NCBI GenBank assembly: GCA_017550165.1
Contig: JAFZQH010000029.1
Coordinates: 62,001-126,000, forward strand
Reading direction: 5' to 3'
Length of the DNA: 64,000 nt
DNA from: Lachnospiraceae bacterium
GTDB lineage: Bacteria > Bacillota > Clostridia > Lachnospirales > Lachnospiraceae
The translations under genes and the position numbers were made by a program. Under the pieces are notes generated by a model. It did not search any database. It saw only the letters and a program-made list of their open reading frames with translations, and was not told the DNA's origin. Position 1 is the first letter of the stretch. Each line of letters opens with the position of its first letter. Positions 1 to 9,003 of this stretch are shown here, one piece after another.

Positions 1-1335
1 CTCTCTTACCACGTTGTTGAAACGTTCTCTCTCCTGGATCTGCTGGCGGATAGTGGCATCAACATCGCGAAAGGCCATAACTATATTGGTCTCGCCATCA
101 ACCCCAATAGCCCGGGCGAAACAGGTCTGGTGGTATGTCTCATTACCCTCGGGATCGACACGCCTGTACGTGACCGGCATGATCCCGTTCTCGGGAATGT
201 TCTTTATCAGGTTATAGTAGGTTCCCTCCTCCAGCAATCTGGGCTGATCCTGGGGTGATACGTATCTCTTAACGTAAAGGGGCATACATAGGGCATAATC
301 CTTTACCTCCATACCGATGCGGAGGGCCTCCATGATGGTCGTGATCCCCGTAGTACGGTATAGCTCCATGGTACGATCGGGATGGATAAGCCATACCGTA
401 TGATACTCTCGGCTGAGACCGTCCATCAGAGACTGCTGGAAATCCCGCTCTCTGGCATCTTCCATCTTGGAACGGATCTCATCATCCTTCACTCCGTATC
501 CCATTATAACAGTGCTGATATCATCCCCCTGTTCAGGCTGGACGTACTTGATCTCACAATACTTATTATCGCTGTTTAAGTATTCCCGAAGATAGGTATC
601 GCTTTTGCGAAGGCTCCACTTGACATACTCCCTGGAAAGCACGAGAAGCAGATGCTCTTTCTGGTCCTGGATGACGGTATCCATGATATATGCAGAGATG
701 GCATTATCGTAATCCAGCGTACCTCCTGACTCTTCAAAGGCCCCGGCAGTGGTGGGGGAAAGGTAGCAGGGTGTCATCTCGTTCTTATCCAGATCTACGA
801 TAAATACCTCGGGATATTCCTGGCTCAGGGCAAAAACAGTGGAAGCATATTTTCTGTTAATGCTTTCACGTATGATCCTCTCCCGGGCTTCTCTTCCTAC
901 TTCCTTAAGCCCTATAACTACAGCCTCAGGCTCGCTCTCAGGCTCCCCTGTCTTGGAAATGATCAGCTGATTATACAGATAGCCAAACTCCCTGTACTTC
1001 CATCTGGCATTAATTATCTCACGGTTGGTATTCTTCAGGGCTTCAAGATATGAATCCACATTGACTGCTGAAAGGACGTCCTCCAGATCATCCGGATGAA
1101 TATGCTCCTTTATGAGCCGGATCATCTCGGAATAAGGGTCCCCCGCGGATCCAAGCTCATCATTTGTAATATCTGCGGCATCATAATCCATAAGCCGCAA
1201 CGCCCTTTTATCGCTCTTTACATTGTGGTAATACAGAAACATGTAATCACGGCTGAACACCGACAGAATATCCAGATTAACCTGTTCTTCCGTATTACCG
1301 TTATCAGAATAAACTGTATCGTTAATTACCTTCAT
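1..1335 (-). CDS. PAS-like sensory protein, N-terminal part (cut by window edge)
   Basis: This reading frame is open on the minus strand from an ATG at 1335 to the left edge, so about 445 N-terminal residues are seen and the output domain is missing. I translated it directly. It has no signal peptide or membrane segment. It contains repeated PAS-like stretches, including segments near residues 50-120 and 330-440 that end in the typical PAS exit pattern (GVDGETNIVMAFRDVD) followed by a charged linker (IRQQIQERERFN). In this bacterial group such N-termini usually lead into a hybrid histidine kinase or a GGDEF/EAL enzyme, but the output cannot be told here. An AGGAG lies 13 bases before the ATG, a little far. 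It is separated from the PurF-like gene by about 75 bases and is probably an independent soluble signalling protein. Confidence 0.7.
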   Translation of the reverse strand, partial: MKVINDTVYSDNGNTEEQVNLDILSVFSRDYMFLYYHNVKSDKRALRLMDYDAADITNDELGSAGDPYSEMIRLIKEHIHPDDLEDVLSAVNVDSYLEALKNTNREIINARWKYREFGYLYNQLIISKTGEPESEPEAVVIGLKEVGREARERIIRESINRKYASTVFALSQEYPEVFIVDLDKNEMTPCYLSPTTAGAFEESGGTLDYDNAISAYIMDTVIQDQKEHLLLVLSREYVKWSLRKSDTYLREYLNSDNKYCEIKYVQPEQGDDISTVIMGYGVKDDEIRSKMEDARERDFQQSLMDGLSREYHTVWLIHPDRTMELYRTTGITTIMEALRIGMEVKDYALCMPLYVKRYVSPQDQPRLLEEGTYYNLIKNIPENGIMPVTYRRVDPEGNETYHQTCFARAIGVDGETNIVMAFRDVDATIRQQIQERERFNNVVRE

Positions 1336-1410
1336 CGTGCACCGTACATCTCCTGATGTGTGATTGAATATATTTTAACACAGAAATGCGGTATTTGCCA
1401 CGGTTTATTA

Positions 1411-2823
1411 TCATTCTTTGCCGTCCCAGCAGTATGTGCACAACTTACATCCCTCAAGTCCCGTGGCGGCTATCATATCGTCTAACCTGTTGAACTTCAG
1501 GGTCGTAAAATTAAGCTCTTTTCTGATCTCCTCCAGCATGTTGGCATAGCGCTCGCTTTCAGGATCTGCGTATTCCTTCAGAACTTCGTCGGTGACCTTG
1601 CCGCCCTCCAGCCGTTCTATGACTCTTCTTGTAATAAGCTCCATCTCTGAGGATGACCTGGAGAAATTCAGGTACTTGCAACCAAAGAGAAGGGGCGGAC
1701 AGGCCGGTCTTATATGAACCTCCTTAGCCCCGTTTTCATACAGGTACTCTGTAGTCTCACGAAGCTGGGTCCCCCGGACTATGGAGTCATCAATTAGCAG
1801 GATGCTCTTATCCTTTATCAGATCAGTCACTGCCAGCATCTTCATCTTGGCAATGAGATTTCTCTTACTCTGCATCGTAGGCATAAATGATCTGGGCCAT
1901 GTAGGAGTATATTTGATAAAGGGTCTGGAGAAGGGAACTCCCGACTCGTTGGCATAGCCTACTGCATGGGCTGTCCCGGAATCCGGCACCCCGGCTACGA
2001 TATCAGGCTTAACATCCCCCTTGTCTCTCTTGGCCATGCTTTCGCCGCAGTTGTATCTCATCTGCTCAACGCTTAAGCCCTCATAAGAACTGGCAGGGTA
2101 ACCGTAATAGATCCACAGGAAGGTGCATATCTTCATGTCCTTTCCCGGATCGGCAAGGGTATGACAATTCTTATCCGTTACAACAACTATCTCTCCCGGT
2201 CCCAGTTCCTTGAAATCTGAGTATCCCAGATTCTTATATGCATAATTCTCAAAGGAAACACAGTAGGCTCCCTTCTTATGTCCGACCACCACCGGGGTCC
2301 TTCCAAGCCTGTCTCTGGCCGCATATATTCCCGCATGATTGAGGATGAGGATGGACATGGATCCTTCCACCACCTCCTGAACAAAGGAGATTCCCTCTAT
2401 GATATTGGCCTTGGTATTGATAAGGGCGGCCACAAGCTCTGTAGCATTGATCTCTCCGGTACTCATTTCCTGAAAATGAACATGGCCGGAATCAAAGAGG
2501 ATCTGGGTCAGTTCCTCCATGTTGTTGATCTTTCCGACAGTGGCTATGGCATATGTCCCGTGGTGAGACCTTATGGTAAGGGGCTGGGGTTCATAATCGG
2601 AAATGATCCCTATACCGTATTTGCCATGCATATCCGATACATCCTTATCAAACTTTGTCCTGAACGGCGCATTCTCTATATTATGTATAGCCCGCTGAAA
2701 TCCGTCCTCGCCATATACTGCCATTCCGCCTCTCCTGGTTCCCAGGTGGGAATGATAATCTACTCCGAAAAACAGGTCAAATACACAATCCTCTTTTGAT
2801 GCAACACCGAAAAATCCACCCAT
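1411..2823 (-). CDS. PurF-family amidophosphoribosyltransferase paralogue lacking the catalytic Cys
   Basis: A 470-residue protein with the two-domain plan of glutamine PRPP amidotransferase. The phosphoribosyltransferase half is intact: VPDSG near 280 and the PRPP loop LLIDDSIVRGTQ at 342-353. Cysteines 233, 382, 459 and 462 sit where the Bacillus-type enzyme binds its [4Fe-4S] cluster. The N-terminal glutaminase half is not intact. The mature enzyme should begin with a nucleophilic Cys, but here the start reads MGGFFGVAS, and the conserved HNGN oxyanion motif reads TVGK near 95-98. Glutamine hydrolysis therefore looks lost, and the protein may use free ammonia or do something else. The gene starts 33 bases after the stop of the 2-hydroxyacid dehydrogenase, with TAGGAG close to the ATG, so the two may be cotranscribed. 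It should not be taken as the housekeeping PurF without checking the rest of the genome. Confidence 0.85.
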   Translation of the reverse strand: MGGFFGVASKEDCVFDLFFGVDYHSHLGTRRGGMAVYGEDGFQRAIHNIENAPFRTKFDKDVSDMHGKYGIGIISDYEPQPLTIRSHHGTYAIATVGKINNMEELTQILFDSGHVHFQEMSTGEINATELVAALINTKANIIEGISFVQEVVEGSMSILILNHAGIYAARDRLGRTPVVVGHKKGAYCVSFENYAYKNLGYSDFKELGPGEIVVVTDKNCHTLADPGKDMKICTFLWIYYGYPASSYEGLSVEQMRYNCGESMAKRDKGDVKPDIVAGVPDSGTAHAVGYANESGVPFSRPFIKYTPTWPRSFMPTMQSKRNLIAKMKMLAVTDLIKDKSILLIDDSIVRGTQLRETTEYLYENGAKEVHIRPACPPLLFGCKYLNFSRSSSEMELITRRVIERLEGGKVTDEVLKEYADPESERYANMLEEIRKELNFTTLKFNRLDDMIAATGLEGCKLCTYCWDGKE

Positions 2824-2856
2824 ACTCCTATATTCCCTTTCGTCTGTATCCTTTTA

Positions 2857-3846
2857 TCATAACTTGTTAACAATGTTACCGGGACGCTCTCCTTTTTCCA
2901 CTTTGGCTATGTCGTCCCAGAGCATACCGAACCCTCTTACAAACGAAGAATTGGTAATCCCGCCGATATGACAGCTTAAGATTAGCTTATCGGCAACCTC
3001 TTTGTCAACCGTAACTATGGGGTTATCACTGCCTACAGGTTCGCCGGCTATGGTATCCAGCCCTGCCCCTGCTATATGCCCCGACTTTATGGCATCGATG
3101 AGAGCCCGGGTATCAACCAGCTCTCCTCTGGCTGTGTTGATAAGATAGGCTCCTTTTTTCATCTTGGAAAGGAATTCCTCATTGATACTGCCGACTGTTG
3201 TCGGAGTTACCGGAATATGGATGCTCAGGATATCTGCCCTTGCACACATGTCACTGAGCTCTGCATATGTTACACCATACTGCTTCTCGGTCTCCGGTGA
3301 CGCTCTGCGTACATCATAATAGAGCACCCGTGCGCCTATACATCCTGCGAATTTTGCAAGGTGCTTAGCTATATCTCCGAATCCGTAGAGTCCTATGGTA
3401 CAGTCGGCCAGTTCCTTTAAGGAGCCTTTGACCATGTAATCCTCCTTGATGGAGATCTGCCTGCCCTCATATACTCCGCGATTACAGCCTATCACATCCC
3501 GCAGTAATCCCAGCATGAGCATCAAAGCCTGCTCTGCCACTGCGGAAGCATTCATTCCCTTGCAGTTGCACACATAGACCCCTTTCTCCCTGGCGGCGTC
3601 CACATCCACGCCCTGGAAACCCACTCCGTCGGAATGGATCATCTTGAGATCAGGCAGTCCGTTAATGACTCCCGCCGTAACCTTACCCATGGCATCAACT
3701 ATTATGACCTCTGCATCCTTTCCCGCAGCAATGATCTCTTCGTCTGAAGATCCTACGGGAACGTAGGTTATGTCGTGGGAAGCATATATTTTGGGGTCGG
3801 TCTTCTCCTGCAGGCGTCCCTCTTTTTCTATGGCAAGTATCTTCAT
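2857..3846 (-). CDS. D-isomer-specific 2-hydroxyacid dehydrogenase
   Basis: A 329-residue NAD-dependent dehydrogenase that would interconvert a 2-oxo acid and a D-2-hydroxy acid in the cytoplasm. The Rossmann fold has a GLYGFGDIA loop near 152-160, with the last glycine replaced by Ala, and the acidic residue D178 for NAD. The catalytic triad is visible as R240 (NTARGELVD), E269 (GLDTIAGEP) and H293 (SCHIGG). The length is normal. The start has a strong site (AAGGAGGG, 6 bases before ATG). It lies downstream of the FAD oxidoreductase and transporter genes on the same strand but has its own promoter and palindrome. Given the nearby 2-hydroxyacyl-CoA dehydratase operon, it may supply the (R)-2-hydroxy acid; that link is inferred from position. 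Phosphoglycerate-type activity is less likely because there is no C-terminal regulatory domain. Confidence 0.85.
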   Translation of the reverse strand: MKILAIEKEGRLQEKTDPKIYASHDITYVPVGSSDEEIIAAGKDAEVIIVDAMGKVTAGVINGLPDLKMIHSDGVGFQGVDVDAAREKGVYVCNCKGMNASAVAEQALMLMLGLLRDVIGCNRGVYEGRQISIKEDYMVKGSLKELADCTIGLYGFGDIAKHLAKFAGCIGARVLYYDVRRASPETEKQYGVTYAELSDMCARADILSIHIPVTPTTVGSINEEFLSKMKKGAYLINTARGELVDTRALIDAIKSGHIAGAGLDTIAGEPVGSDNPIVTVDKEVADKLILSCHIGGITNSSFVRGFGMLWDDIAKVEKGERPGNIVNKL

Positions 3847-3877
3847 GGCGTTCCCTCCTTATGTCTTCTTGCTCATT

Positions 3878-3917
3878 ATTATAACATAGTCCCGAGAATG
3901 CTTAAAGCATTCTTGGG
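3878..3917 (-). promoter_or_regulatory. promoter and palindromic operator of the hydroxyacid dehydrogenase
   Basis: On the minus strand a TATAAT (3878-3883) lies 32 bases before the ATG at 3846. Immediately upstream, arms 3891-3903 and 3905-3917 form a 13-bp inverted repeat with one mismatch around a single base; its core is GAATGCTTtAAGCATTC. The repeat covers the -35 region, the position expected for an operator. No run of T follows, so a terminator is less likely. Confidence 0.5.
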
Positions 3918-3941
3918 ACGGACATTGGCAACTTGTTGGTC

Positions 3942-3997
3942 ATCACACAAACACCCTGCTGTTTGCAAGCAAGCTTGCACAGCAGGGTGTTTGGTGA
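3942..3997 (-). terminator. long hairpin after the FAD oxidoreductase gene
   Basis: A long stem (AAACACCCTGCTG paired with CAGCAGGGTGTTT, extended by ATCAC/GTGAT and an inner TTGCAAG/CTTGCA) begins about 9 bases after the stop codon at 4006. There is no good T-run on the minus strand, so it may be a weak terminator or an mRNA 3'-end stabiliser. Confidence 0.45.
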
Positions 3998-4005
3998 TTA
4001 CTGTA

Positions 4006-5583
4006 TCAGATGTGATGGAATTTCTTATAATCTATGGGCTTGCCTGCGTCGCGAAGCTCTTTTGCCAGTTTGGCATTGGCCGTATAGAGACCATGCTTCT
4101 TTTTCTCAACAAGCTTCTTATAAGACGGATCCTTCTTCTCAAACTTCTTGTTCCTGGGAAGGGGAACATTCTGATCTACAAGGATATCCTGAACCTTTTT
4201 GATATTAACATCATGGGCAGTAGCGCCATCCTTAACCGCTACATATGCAGCGACTCCGGCGGCCTGACCCGTACCCACGCACTGGGGGATAAGGTCCAGC
4301 CAATCAATGGCTATCCCGTCTGCCGAGAAATGTCTTCCGGCTACGATAAGGTTCTCAACCTCTTTCTTCTTGGGAAGAAGGGCTCTGTAAGGAATCTCAA
4401 CGGGTCCGCAGTCGTTGAGCTGACTGATGGTGGAATGCCATGCGATAACATCATCGTGTTCAATAGCAAAGGCAAAATCATCGGGTGTCATGACGTACTC
4501 ACCGATAAGCCTCTTTGAGATCCTGGTCCCAAGCTGAGGTGCTATGTCATAAAGGAAGGCATTGCCGAATGCAACCGGGCAGGCTTCCCTTAAGTATTCA
4601 AGAACCTCTCTCATGGTGTTCCTGGTGTTCATCTCAGTCTCGGTCTGATCCTTAACACAGGCGCAGTCCCTGTTGGAGTGCCAGTTGTTCATCCACATTA
4701 TGGTGGGGTCGTTGCTGGCTATGGGAATGGATCTGAACCCTGCCTTAGCCGCAAGTCCGGCACGCAGTGCCATGTACTCGTCGGGATGAAGCGCCTTCCA
4801 CTCAGCATATGCAGCATTGTCACATCCGCCGATCCTCCATACAAGGGCCGTAGTATTTGCTCTTGTGACTTCGTCGGACATGGAACTGTAGGATGCTCCC
4901 GCCCTGGAATAAATGTCTCCGTCTCCGGTGGCATCTATCACTATCTTGGCAGTGATGGCCTTACGGCCTTCCTTTGACTCGTAGAACACGCCCTTAATGG
5001 TCTTTTTCTCCATGATGGGAGCGACACCATAGCAATGATACATAACCTTGATGGCTTTCTTATGCTCAAGGAGCATCTTGTCCATCTCTATCTTTAACTG
5101 ATTGGGCTCAAAATATACGGATCTTACCAGGCAGGCTTCCTTACAACCTTCATAACCGCCGCGGCTGGTGCAATCCATATGGGACTTCCATCTGTATACC
5201 AGCACGGGATCGGTACTGCCGACTTCGTCAAGACTCGGGGCCGCAACAGCTCCCGGGATCTTCTCGAGCCTGGTGAACCATTCCTCCTGCAAGCCTCTTA
5301 CGAAAGGCTTATCATACCAGGAAAGGTTGGGGACCATGATAACATATCCGCCTGTAACATCTCCTCCCATGTATCCGTAACGTTCAAGAAGGACTATGTT
5401 CTTGGCTCCGGCTCTGGCCGCAGCGATAGCTGCGGAATGACCTGCTGCGCCTCCTCCAACGATAAGGATGTCGCAGTCTTCCTCAACGGGAATCTTTCTT
5501 GAGCCTTCCAATATAGTGTCTATCTTAGTATTCTTTGTTGATTTTGTTGTACTTTTAGTCGTGCTTTTTTCTTTAACTGCCAT
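4006..5583 (-). CDS. FAD-dependent oxidoreductase (FAD_oxidored family)
   Basis: A 525-residue soluble flavoprotein. After a Lys/Thr/Ser-rich leader of about 25 residues comes a dinucleotide-binding motif, DILIVGGGAAGHSAAIAAAR, followed by the GYMGGDVTGGY segment typical of PF12831-type flavoproteins. ATGDGD and, near the C-terminus, a second FAD-contact segment (IDWLDLIPQCVGTGQAAG) complete the fold. Several cysteines near 140-155 (DCTSRGGYEGCKEAC) are unusual and could be structural or redox-active. The substrate is unknown. Three ATGs occur in a row; the third (5583) is 8 bases from GGAGG and is preferred. The gene follows the SLC13-type transporter by about 97 bases that contain a hairpin. 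It is a candidate for the reduction or oxidation step on whatever acid the transporter imports, but nothing in the sequence proves that. Confidence 0.75.
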   Translation of the reverse strand: MAVKEKSTTKSTTKSTKNTKIDTILEGSRKIPVEEDCDILIVGGGAAGHSAAIAAARAGAKNIVLLERYGYMGGDVTGGYVIMVPNLSWYDKPFVRGLQEEWFTRLEKIPGAVAAPSLDEVGSTDPVLVYRWKSHMDCTSRGGYEGCKEACLVRSVYFEPNQLKIEMDKMLLEHKKAIKVMYHCYGVAPIMEKKTIKGVFYESKEGRKAITAKIVIDATGDGDIYSRAGASYSSMSDEVTRANTTALVWRIGGCDNAAYAEWKALHPDEYMALRAGLAAKAGFRSIPIASNDPTIMWMNNWHSNRDCACVKDQTETEMNTRNTMREVLEYLREACPVAFGNAFLYDIAPQLGTRISKRLIGEYVMTPDDFAFAIEHDDVIAWHSTISQLNDCGPVEIPYRALLPKKKEVENLIVAGRHFSADGIAIDWLDLIPQCVGTGQAAGVAAYVAVKDGATAHDVNIKKVQDILVDQNVPLPRNKKFEKKDPSYKKLVEKKKHGLYTANAKLAKELRDAGKPIDYKKFHHI

Positions 5584-5611
5584 CATCATTTCCTCCGAAA
5601 AAAGAGTGTAC

Positions 5612-5644
5612 TATCCGGAGAGCCCGGCAAAACGGGCTCCCGGA
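5612..5644 (-). terminator. hairpin between transporter and FAD oxidoreductase
   Basis: ATCCGG/CCGGAT and GAGCCCG/CGGGCTC arms form a stem around GCAAAA. On the minus strand a run of T follows about 10 bases later, just before the ribosome binding site of the flavoprotein gene. It could partly terminate transcription and lower expression of the downstream gene. Confidence 0.5.
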
Positions 5645-5679
5645 TAAGGATTTATGAACTAATTCCAGTACTTCAAGAA

Positions 5680-7170
5680 TTATTTGATGATGATACCTGC
5701 AACACCGCAGATAAGAGTAGCGATAACTATGTAAAGAATGTTGGTAACAACACCCTTGGTCCATACGAACTTCTTCGTGATCTCCTCCCTGTTAAGGAAC
5801 AAGGGAGCATATGCAATAGCACCCGGTGTAAGGAATGCGCACATAGCTGACATGATGGTCGCAACTGCAAGTACTGTCGCATTACCCTGTCCGGCCTGCT
5901 GCATTGTACATGCAAGCGGGATACATACAGCGTTGATGGTGAAGCTGATGGGCATACCGTTTGTGAAGTTGGTGAATATACAGGAAGCAGCAACACAGAG
6001 GAATACCATGATAAACCATGAAGCATTGCCCAGGATGGGTGAAAGAGCGCCCTGGATAGCTGCGCAGATACCAAGTCCGTTCTCTCCTGTTGATGCAATT
6101 GCATTACCGAGGATTGTGAAGCAACCTGCTGTAGCTACAATACCCCACATGGTCCTGGACTGCAACAGCTTAACACCGTTGATATAGGGCTTGCCGTCCT
6201 TTGTCCTGATAAGACAGAGGATAACAAAGAGAACGATCCAGATCCATGTACTTCCGATCTGATTGTAGAATGCCAGTACAGGTGAACCTGCCGGAAGAGC
6301 GATACTGATGATAAGGAAAACGATACCAACAATCATGAAGCCGAGTAAGGTCTTCTGTCTTCCGTTCATTGTAAGCTGCTCTTTTGTGAAATTCATCTTG
6401 GAGACATCAAAGTTCTTAAGCGGAGTTAAGTCTGTCTTCCAAACGAATCTCATGAATACGATGTAAAGGATAACAAATACCAGAACTACAAGTGTAGCAA
6501 CTACAAGGTATACCCAATCGATAAAGGGAAGTCCAACCTTCTCCATGATACCCTTGATGATGGCGATGGATGAAAGATGAATGCCCTTGAAGGGAAGGAT
6601 ATATGCACCCATGGCTGCGATAAATGTTCCCAGTAATAATTCTCTCTTAAGATCACTGTCTTTCTCGATCCCGCACATCTCACATACACCATCAATGATG
6701 GGATAGAATAAAAGAAGCATGGTTGTGGGGCTGGAAACCAGTGCAGCGCCGATAAGCACTGTGATGAAAAGTGTGGTTATAAATTTGATAGGATGTCCCT
6801 GAAGGCTCTTCATGGACAGCATCTTACGGGCGAGAACGTCAACTGCTCCGGACTCCGTAACGGCACCGGTAAGGGCCATAACCCAGATGATCTGCTGGAT
6901 GGTAACGTTACCGAACCATGTTCCCAGGATCGCTGAAGCTGTTGTGTAACCGCTCATAACAATAGCGAAGAGACCCATAACGCAGGGCCAGAATGTTTCA
7001 TTGGTAGCAAGGATGATAACCAAAACACCAATGAAGATGCCGATGATGGATACACCGACGGGTGTTATGCCTGCAAACGGAGGTACAATCTTTCCAAATG
7101 CGAACATGAAAAGAAGACCTATCACGGTCCAGACATAATAAGATACATTATTGTTCTTTGTTTCTGCCAT
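5680..7170 (-). CDS. SLC13/DASS-type anion transporter
   Basis: A 496-residue polytopic membrane protein with about eleven to twelve hydrophobic segments. It resembles the divalent-anion:Na+ symporter (SLC13) branch of the ion transporter superfamily. The SSPTT motif near 155 matches the substrate/Na+ hairpin region, and an FTNFTNGMPISF segment near 395-410 suggests the second such loop. Members import di- or tricarboxylates or sulfate; the substrate here is unknown. A GGGGAAAG site precedes the ATG. It is the first gene of a minus-strand set (transporter, FAD oxidoreductase, then hydroxyacid dehydrogenase and PurF-like gene) and is divergent from a LysR regulator, the usual arrangement for a transporter induced by its own substrate. 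Confidence 0.75.
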   Translation of the reverse strand: MAETKNNNVSYYVWTVIGLLFMFAFGKIVPPFAGITPVGVSIIGIFIGVLVIILATNETFWPCVMGLFAIVMSGYTTASAILGTWFGNVTIQQIIWVMALTGAVTESGAVDVLARKMLSMKSLQGHPIKFITTLFITVLIGAALVSSPTTMLLLFYPIIDGVCEMCGIEKDSDLKRELLLGTFIAAMGAYILPFKGIHLSSIAIIKGIMEKVGLPFIDWVYLVVATLVVLVFVILYIVFMRFVWKTDLTPLKNFDVSKMNFTKEQLTMNGRQKTLLGFMIVGIVFLIISIALPAGSPVLAFYNQIGSTWIWIVLFVILCLIRTKDGKPYINGVKLLQSRTMWGIVATAGCFTILGNAIASTGENGLGICAAIQGALSPILGNASWFIMVFLCVAASCIFTNFTNGMPISFTINAVCIPLACTMQQAGQGNATVLAVATIMSAMCAFLTPGAIAYAPLFLNREEITKKFVWTKGVVTNILYIVIATLICGVAGIIIK

Positions 7171-7386
7171 AATTCTTTCCCCTTTCGAATTTTATAAAGA
7201 ATTAAAAGAACTTTATGATAATTTTATATTATATATAATTTTTGCAACAGTAAAGTAGCATTTAGGGACCATCTGTGCTATAATTGTCACGGATAGCAGA
7301 TGGGCAAATTTCCTTTAAAATCAAGGCATTCGTGCATCATATCAACAATTATATGTCTATTTTTATATATGTATACGGGGTGTTTT
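7171..7386. promoter_or_regulatory. divergent transporter/lysR control region
   Basis: This 216-base, strongly AT-rich gap separates the transporter (minus) from the LysR gene (plus). A TATAAT at about 7275-7280 faces the LysR gene. A TATATATAAT tract near 7229-7240 faces the transporter. A single LysR box cannot be assigned with confidence. Confidence 0.4.
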
Positions 7387-8268
7387 ATGAGAGAAAAAAA
7401 GAACGAATACTTTCTTAAAGTGTGTGAGACCGGCAACATTACTACTGCTGCCGATGAGCTGTTCATTTCCAGGTCGGTTCTTTCCCGCGCGCTGCATGAA
7501 CTTGAAGAGGAATTCGACGCCACATTATTTACACGTTCAAAGCAGGGTGTGGAACTTACTGAGAGCGGCAAGGTGATCCGTGACATGATCCAGTCCATCG
7601 AGGCTAACTACAGATATGCCAGGGACAAGCTTTCCGATGTAAAGAAACAGACTGCATCGGATAATATCAAGATAGGGATCACGCCTACCAACGGCCTCGT
7701 CTTTTACAAAAAATACTACTCCGCATTTACCAACGAATTCCCGGACATCCAACTGACCATGGAAGAACACAGTGCATTTGACATAAGCACTTTGCTGATG
7801 GACAGGTCTCTTGATGTGGGTATAACTCCCGTGGTATATGGGGATGATTACTTTGATAATATGGTATTATTCTCCGATAAGCTTGTTCTGGGGATGAGAA
7901 AAAATGATCCTCTGGCGAAGAAAAATGTTATCAGCCTTTCAGACATGACCGATCTTCCCCTGGGTTTCTTAAGCGCCAGGGTCCCCATGGAAGGCATAGT
8001 AAAAGAGTATATTTCAGCTCAGCGTAAGACCGCCAATATCGTGGTGCGAACCACTGATAAAGAGCTGCTGCATCAGATGGCCGCAGACGGCATCTGCTAT
8101 CCGCTCCTTACAAAAGACATGATGTCGGCATGGAAAGACATAAGCTATCGGCAGCTGGGATTTATCACGCCCAGCGTGATCCGGCTCATCTGGCCCAGGA
8201 TGTCAGTGATCCGTCCCGGACTGGAGACCTTTATCAATTTCATGAAACGCTGCGATGGCAGCGCCTAA
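7387..8268 (+). CDS. LysR family transcriptional regulator
   Basis: The protein of about 293 residues begins with a LysR winged helix-turn-helix: FLKVCETGNITTAADELFIS, then RSVLSRALHELEEE and TLFTRSKQGVELT. The C-terminal part (about 95-290) is the periplasmic-binding-like effector domain. An in-frame ATG lies upstream at 7300, but it would add a hydrophobic, Cys-rich extension that LysR proteins do not have, so ATG 7387 is chosen, with a weak GGGGTG site. The gene is divergent from the SLC13-type transporter and convergent with the dehydratase activase, whose 3' end overlaps its own by 66 bases. It most likely controls the transporter and perhaps the dehydratase genes in response to the imported acid; that is inferred from position. 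Confidence 0.85.
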   Translation: MREKKNEYFLKVCETGNITTAADELFISRSVLSRALHELEEEFDATLFTRSKQGVELTESGKVIRDMIQSIEANYRYARDKLSDVKKQTASDNIKIGITPTNGLVFYKKYYSAFTNEFPDIQLTMEEHSAFDISTLLMDRSLDVGITPVVYGDDYFDNMVLFSDKLVLGMRKNDPLAKKNVISLSDMTDLPLGFLSARVPMEGIVKEYISAQRKTANIVVRTTDKELLHQMAADGICYPLLTKDMMSAWKDISYRQLGFITPSVIRLIWPRMSVIRPGLETFINFMKRCDGSA

Positions 8269-9003
8269 GGCGCCCATATATTGGGCATCGTCCGTGTATT
8301 TCACGTCCACGCCCAGTTCCTTCGACAGAGCGGCTCGAACGCCCCCGTTCTGAGCGACCCCTCCGGACATGAAGACTTCCTCTTTTATGCCTGCTCTTTT
8401 TGCAAGAGCGGCTACTCTGCTGGCAACGGATCCGCAGATCCCCGCCACCAGATCATCTTTATTGACATTCTTCGAGAGCTGGGAAATAACCTCGCTTTCA
8501 GCAAATACCGTGCATGTAGAAGATATGGATACAGGTGATGCGGAGCGGAGGGCATATTCTTCCAGTTCCTCCACGCCTATCATGAGGATCCCGGCCATAA
8601 CGTCAAGAAAACGGCCTGTGCCGGCAGCGCATTTATCATTCATGACAAAGTTTGATATGCTGCCTGAATCCGTCAATGATATTACCTTGGCATCCTGGCC
8701 GCCAATATCAATGATGGTCCGGCAGCCGGGATTTGCAAAGAAAACGCCTTTGCCATGGCAGGAGAGTTCGCTCATCTCGCCGTTCATTTTCTCAAATGTA
8801 GTCCTGCCGTAACCGGTGGCCATTATGAAAGCTATATCCGACTCGTTAAGTCCGGCGGCGGACAGGACCTCTTCGTAAGACTGCTTTGGTCCCTTTGTTC
8901 CGGTTCCCGCCACCACAAGGGATTTGGCGACGATCTCCTTACCGTCGCGCAGAATAACACATTTTGAAGTTGTGGATCCTATGTCTATCCCTAAAGTGTA
9001 CAT
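8203..9003 (-). CDS. 2-hydroxyacyl-CoA dehydratase activase
   Basis: A 266-residue ASKHA-fold ATPase of the HgdC/HadI/FldI family. It would transfer one electron from ferredoxin/flavodoxin to the dehydratase, driven by ATP. The N-terminal phosphate loop GIDIGSTTSK, the second phosphate motif DIGGQDAKV and the adenosine motif FMSGGVAQNGGV are present. Cys125 (NDKCAAGTGRF) and Cys164 (SSTCTVFAESE) are 39 residues apart, the spacing of the two cysteines that bridge the dimer-shared [4Fe-4S] cluster in HgdC. The ATG overlaps the CoA-transferase stop by one base, so it is the last gene of the four-gene operon. Its end runs 66 bases into the 3' end of the convergent LysR gene, with no terminator between them. 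Confidence 0.93.
   Translation of the reverse strand: MYTLGIDIGSTTSKCVILRDGKEIVAKSLVVAGTGTKGPKQSYEEVLSAAGLNESDIAFIMATGYGRTTFEKMNGEMSELSCHGKGVFFANPGCRTIIDIGGQDAKVISLTDSGSISNFVMNDKCAAGTGRFLDVMAGILMIGVEELEEYALRSASPVSISSTCTVFAESEVISQLSKNVNKDDLVAGICGSVASRVAALAKRAGIKEEVFMSGGVAQNGGVRAALSKELGVDVKYTDDAQYMGALGAAIAAFHEIDKGLQSGTDH

Noticed and set aside
3775-4518. Long plus-strand reading frame (about 247 codons)
   Set aside because: It lies opposite the FAD oxidoreductase and dehydrogenase genes, has no family features and crosses a promoter and hairpin.
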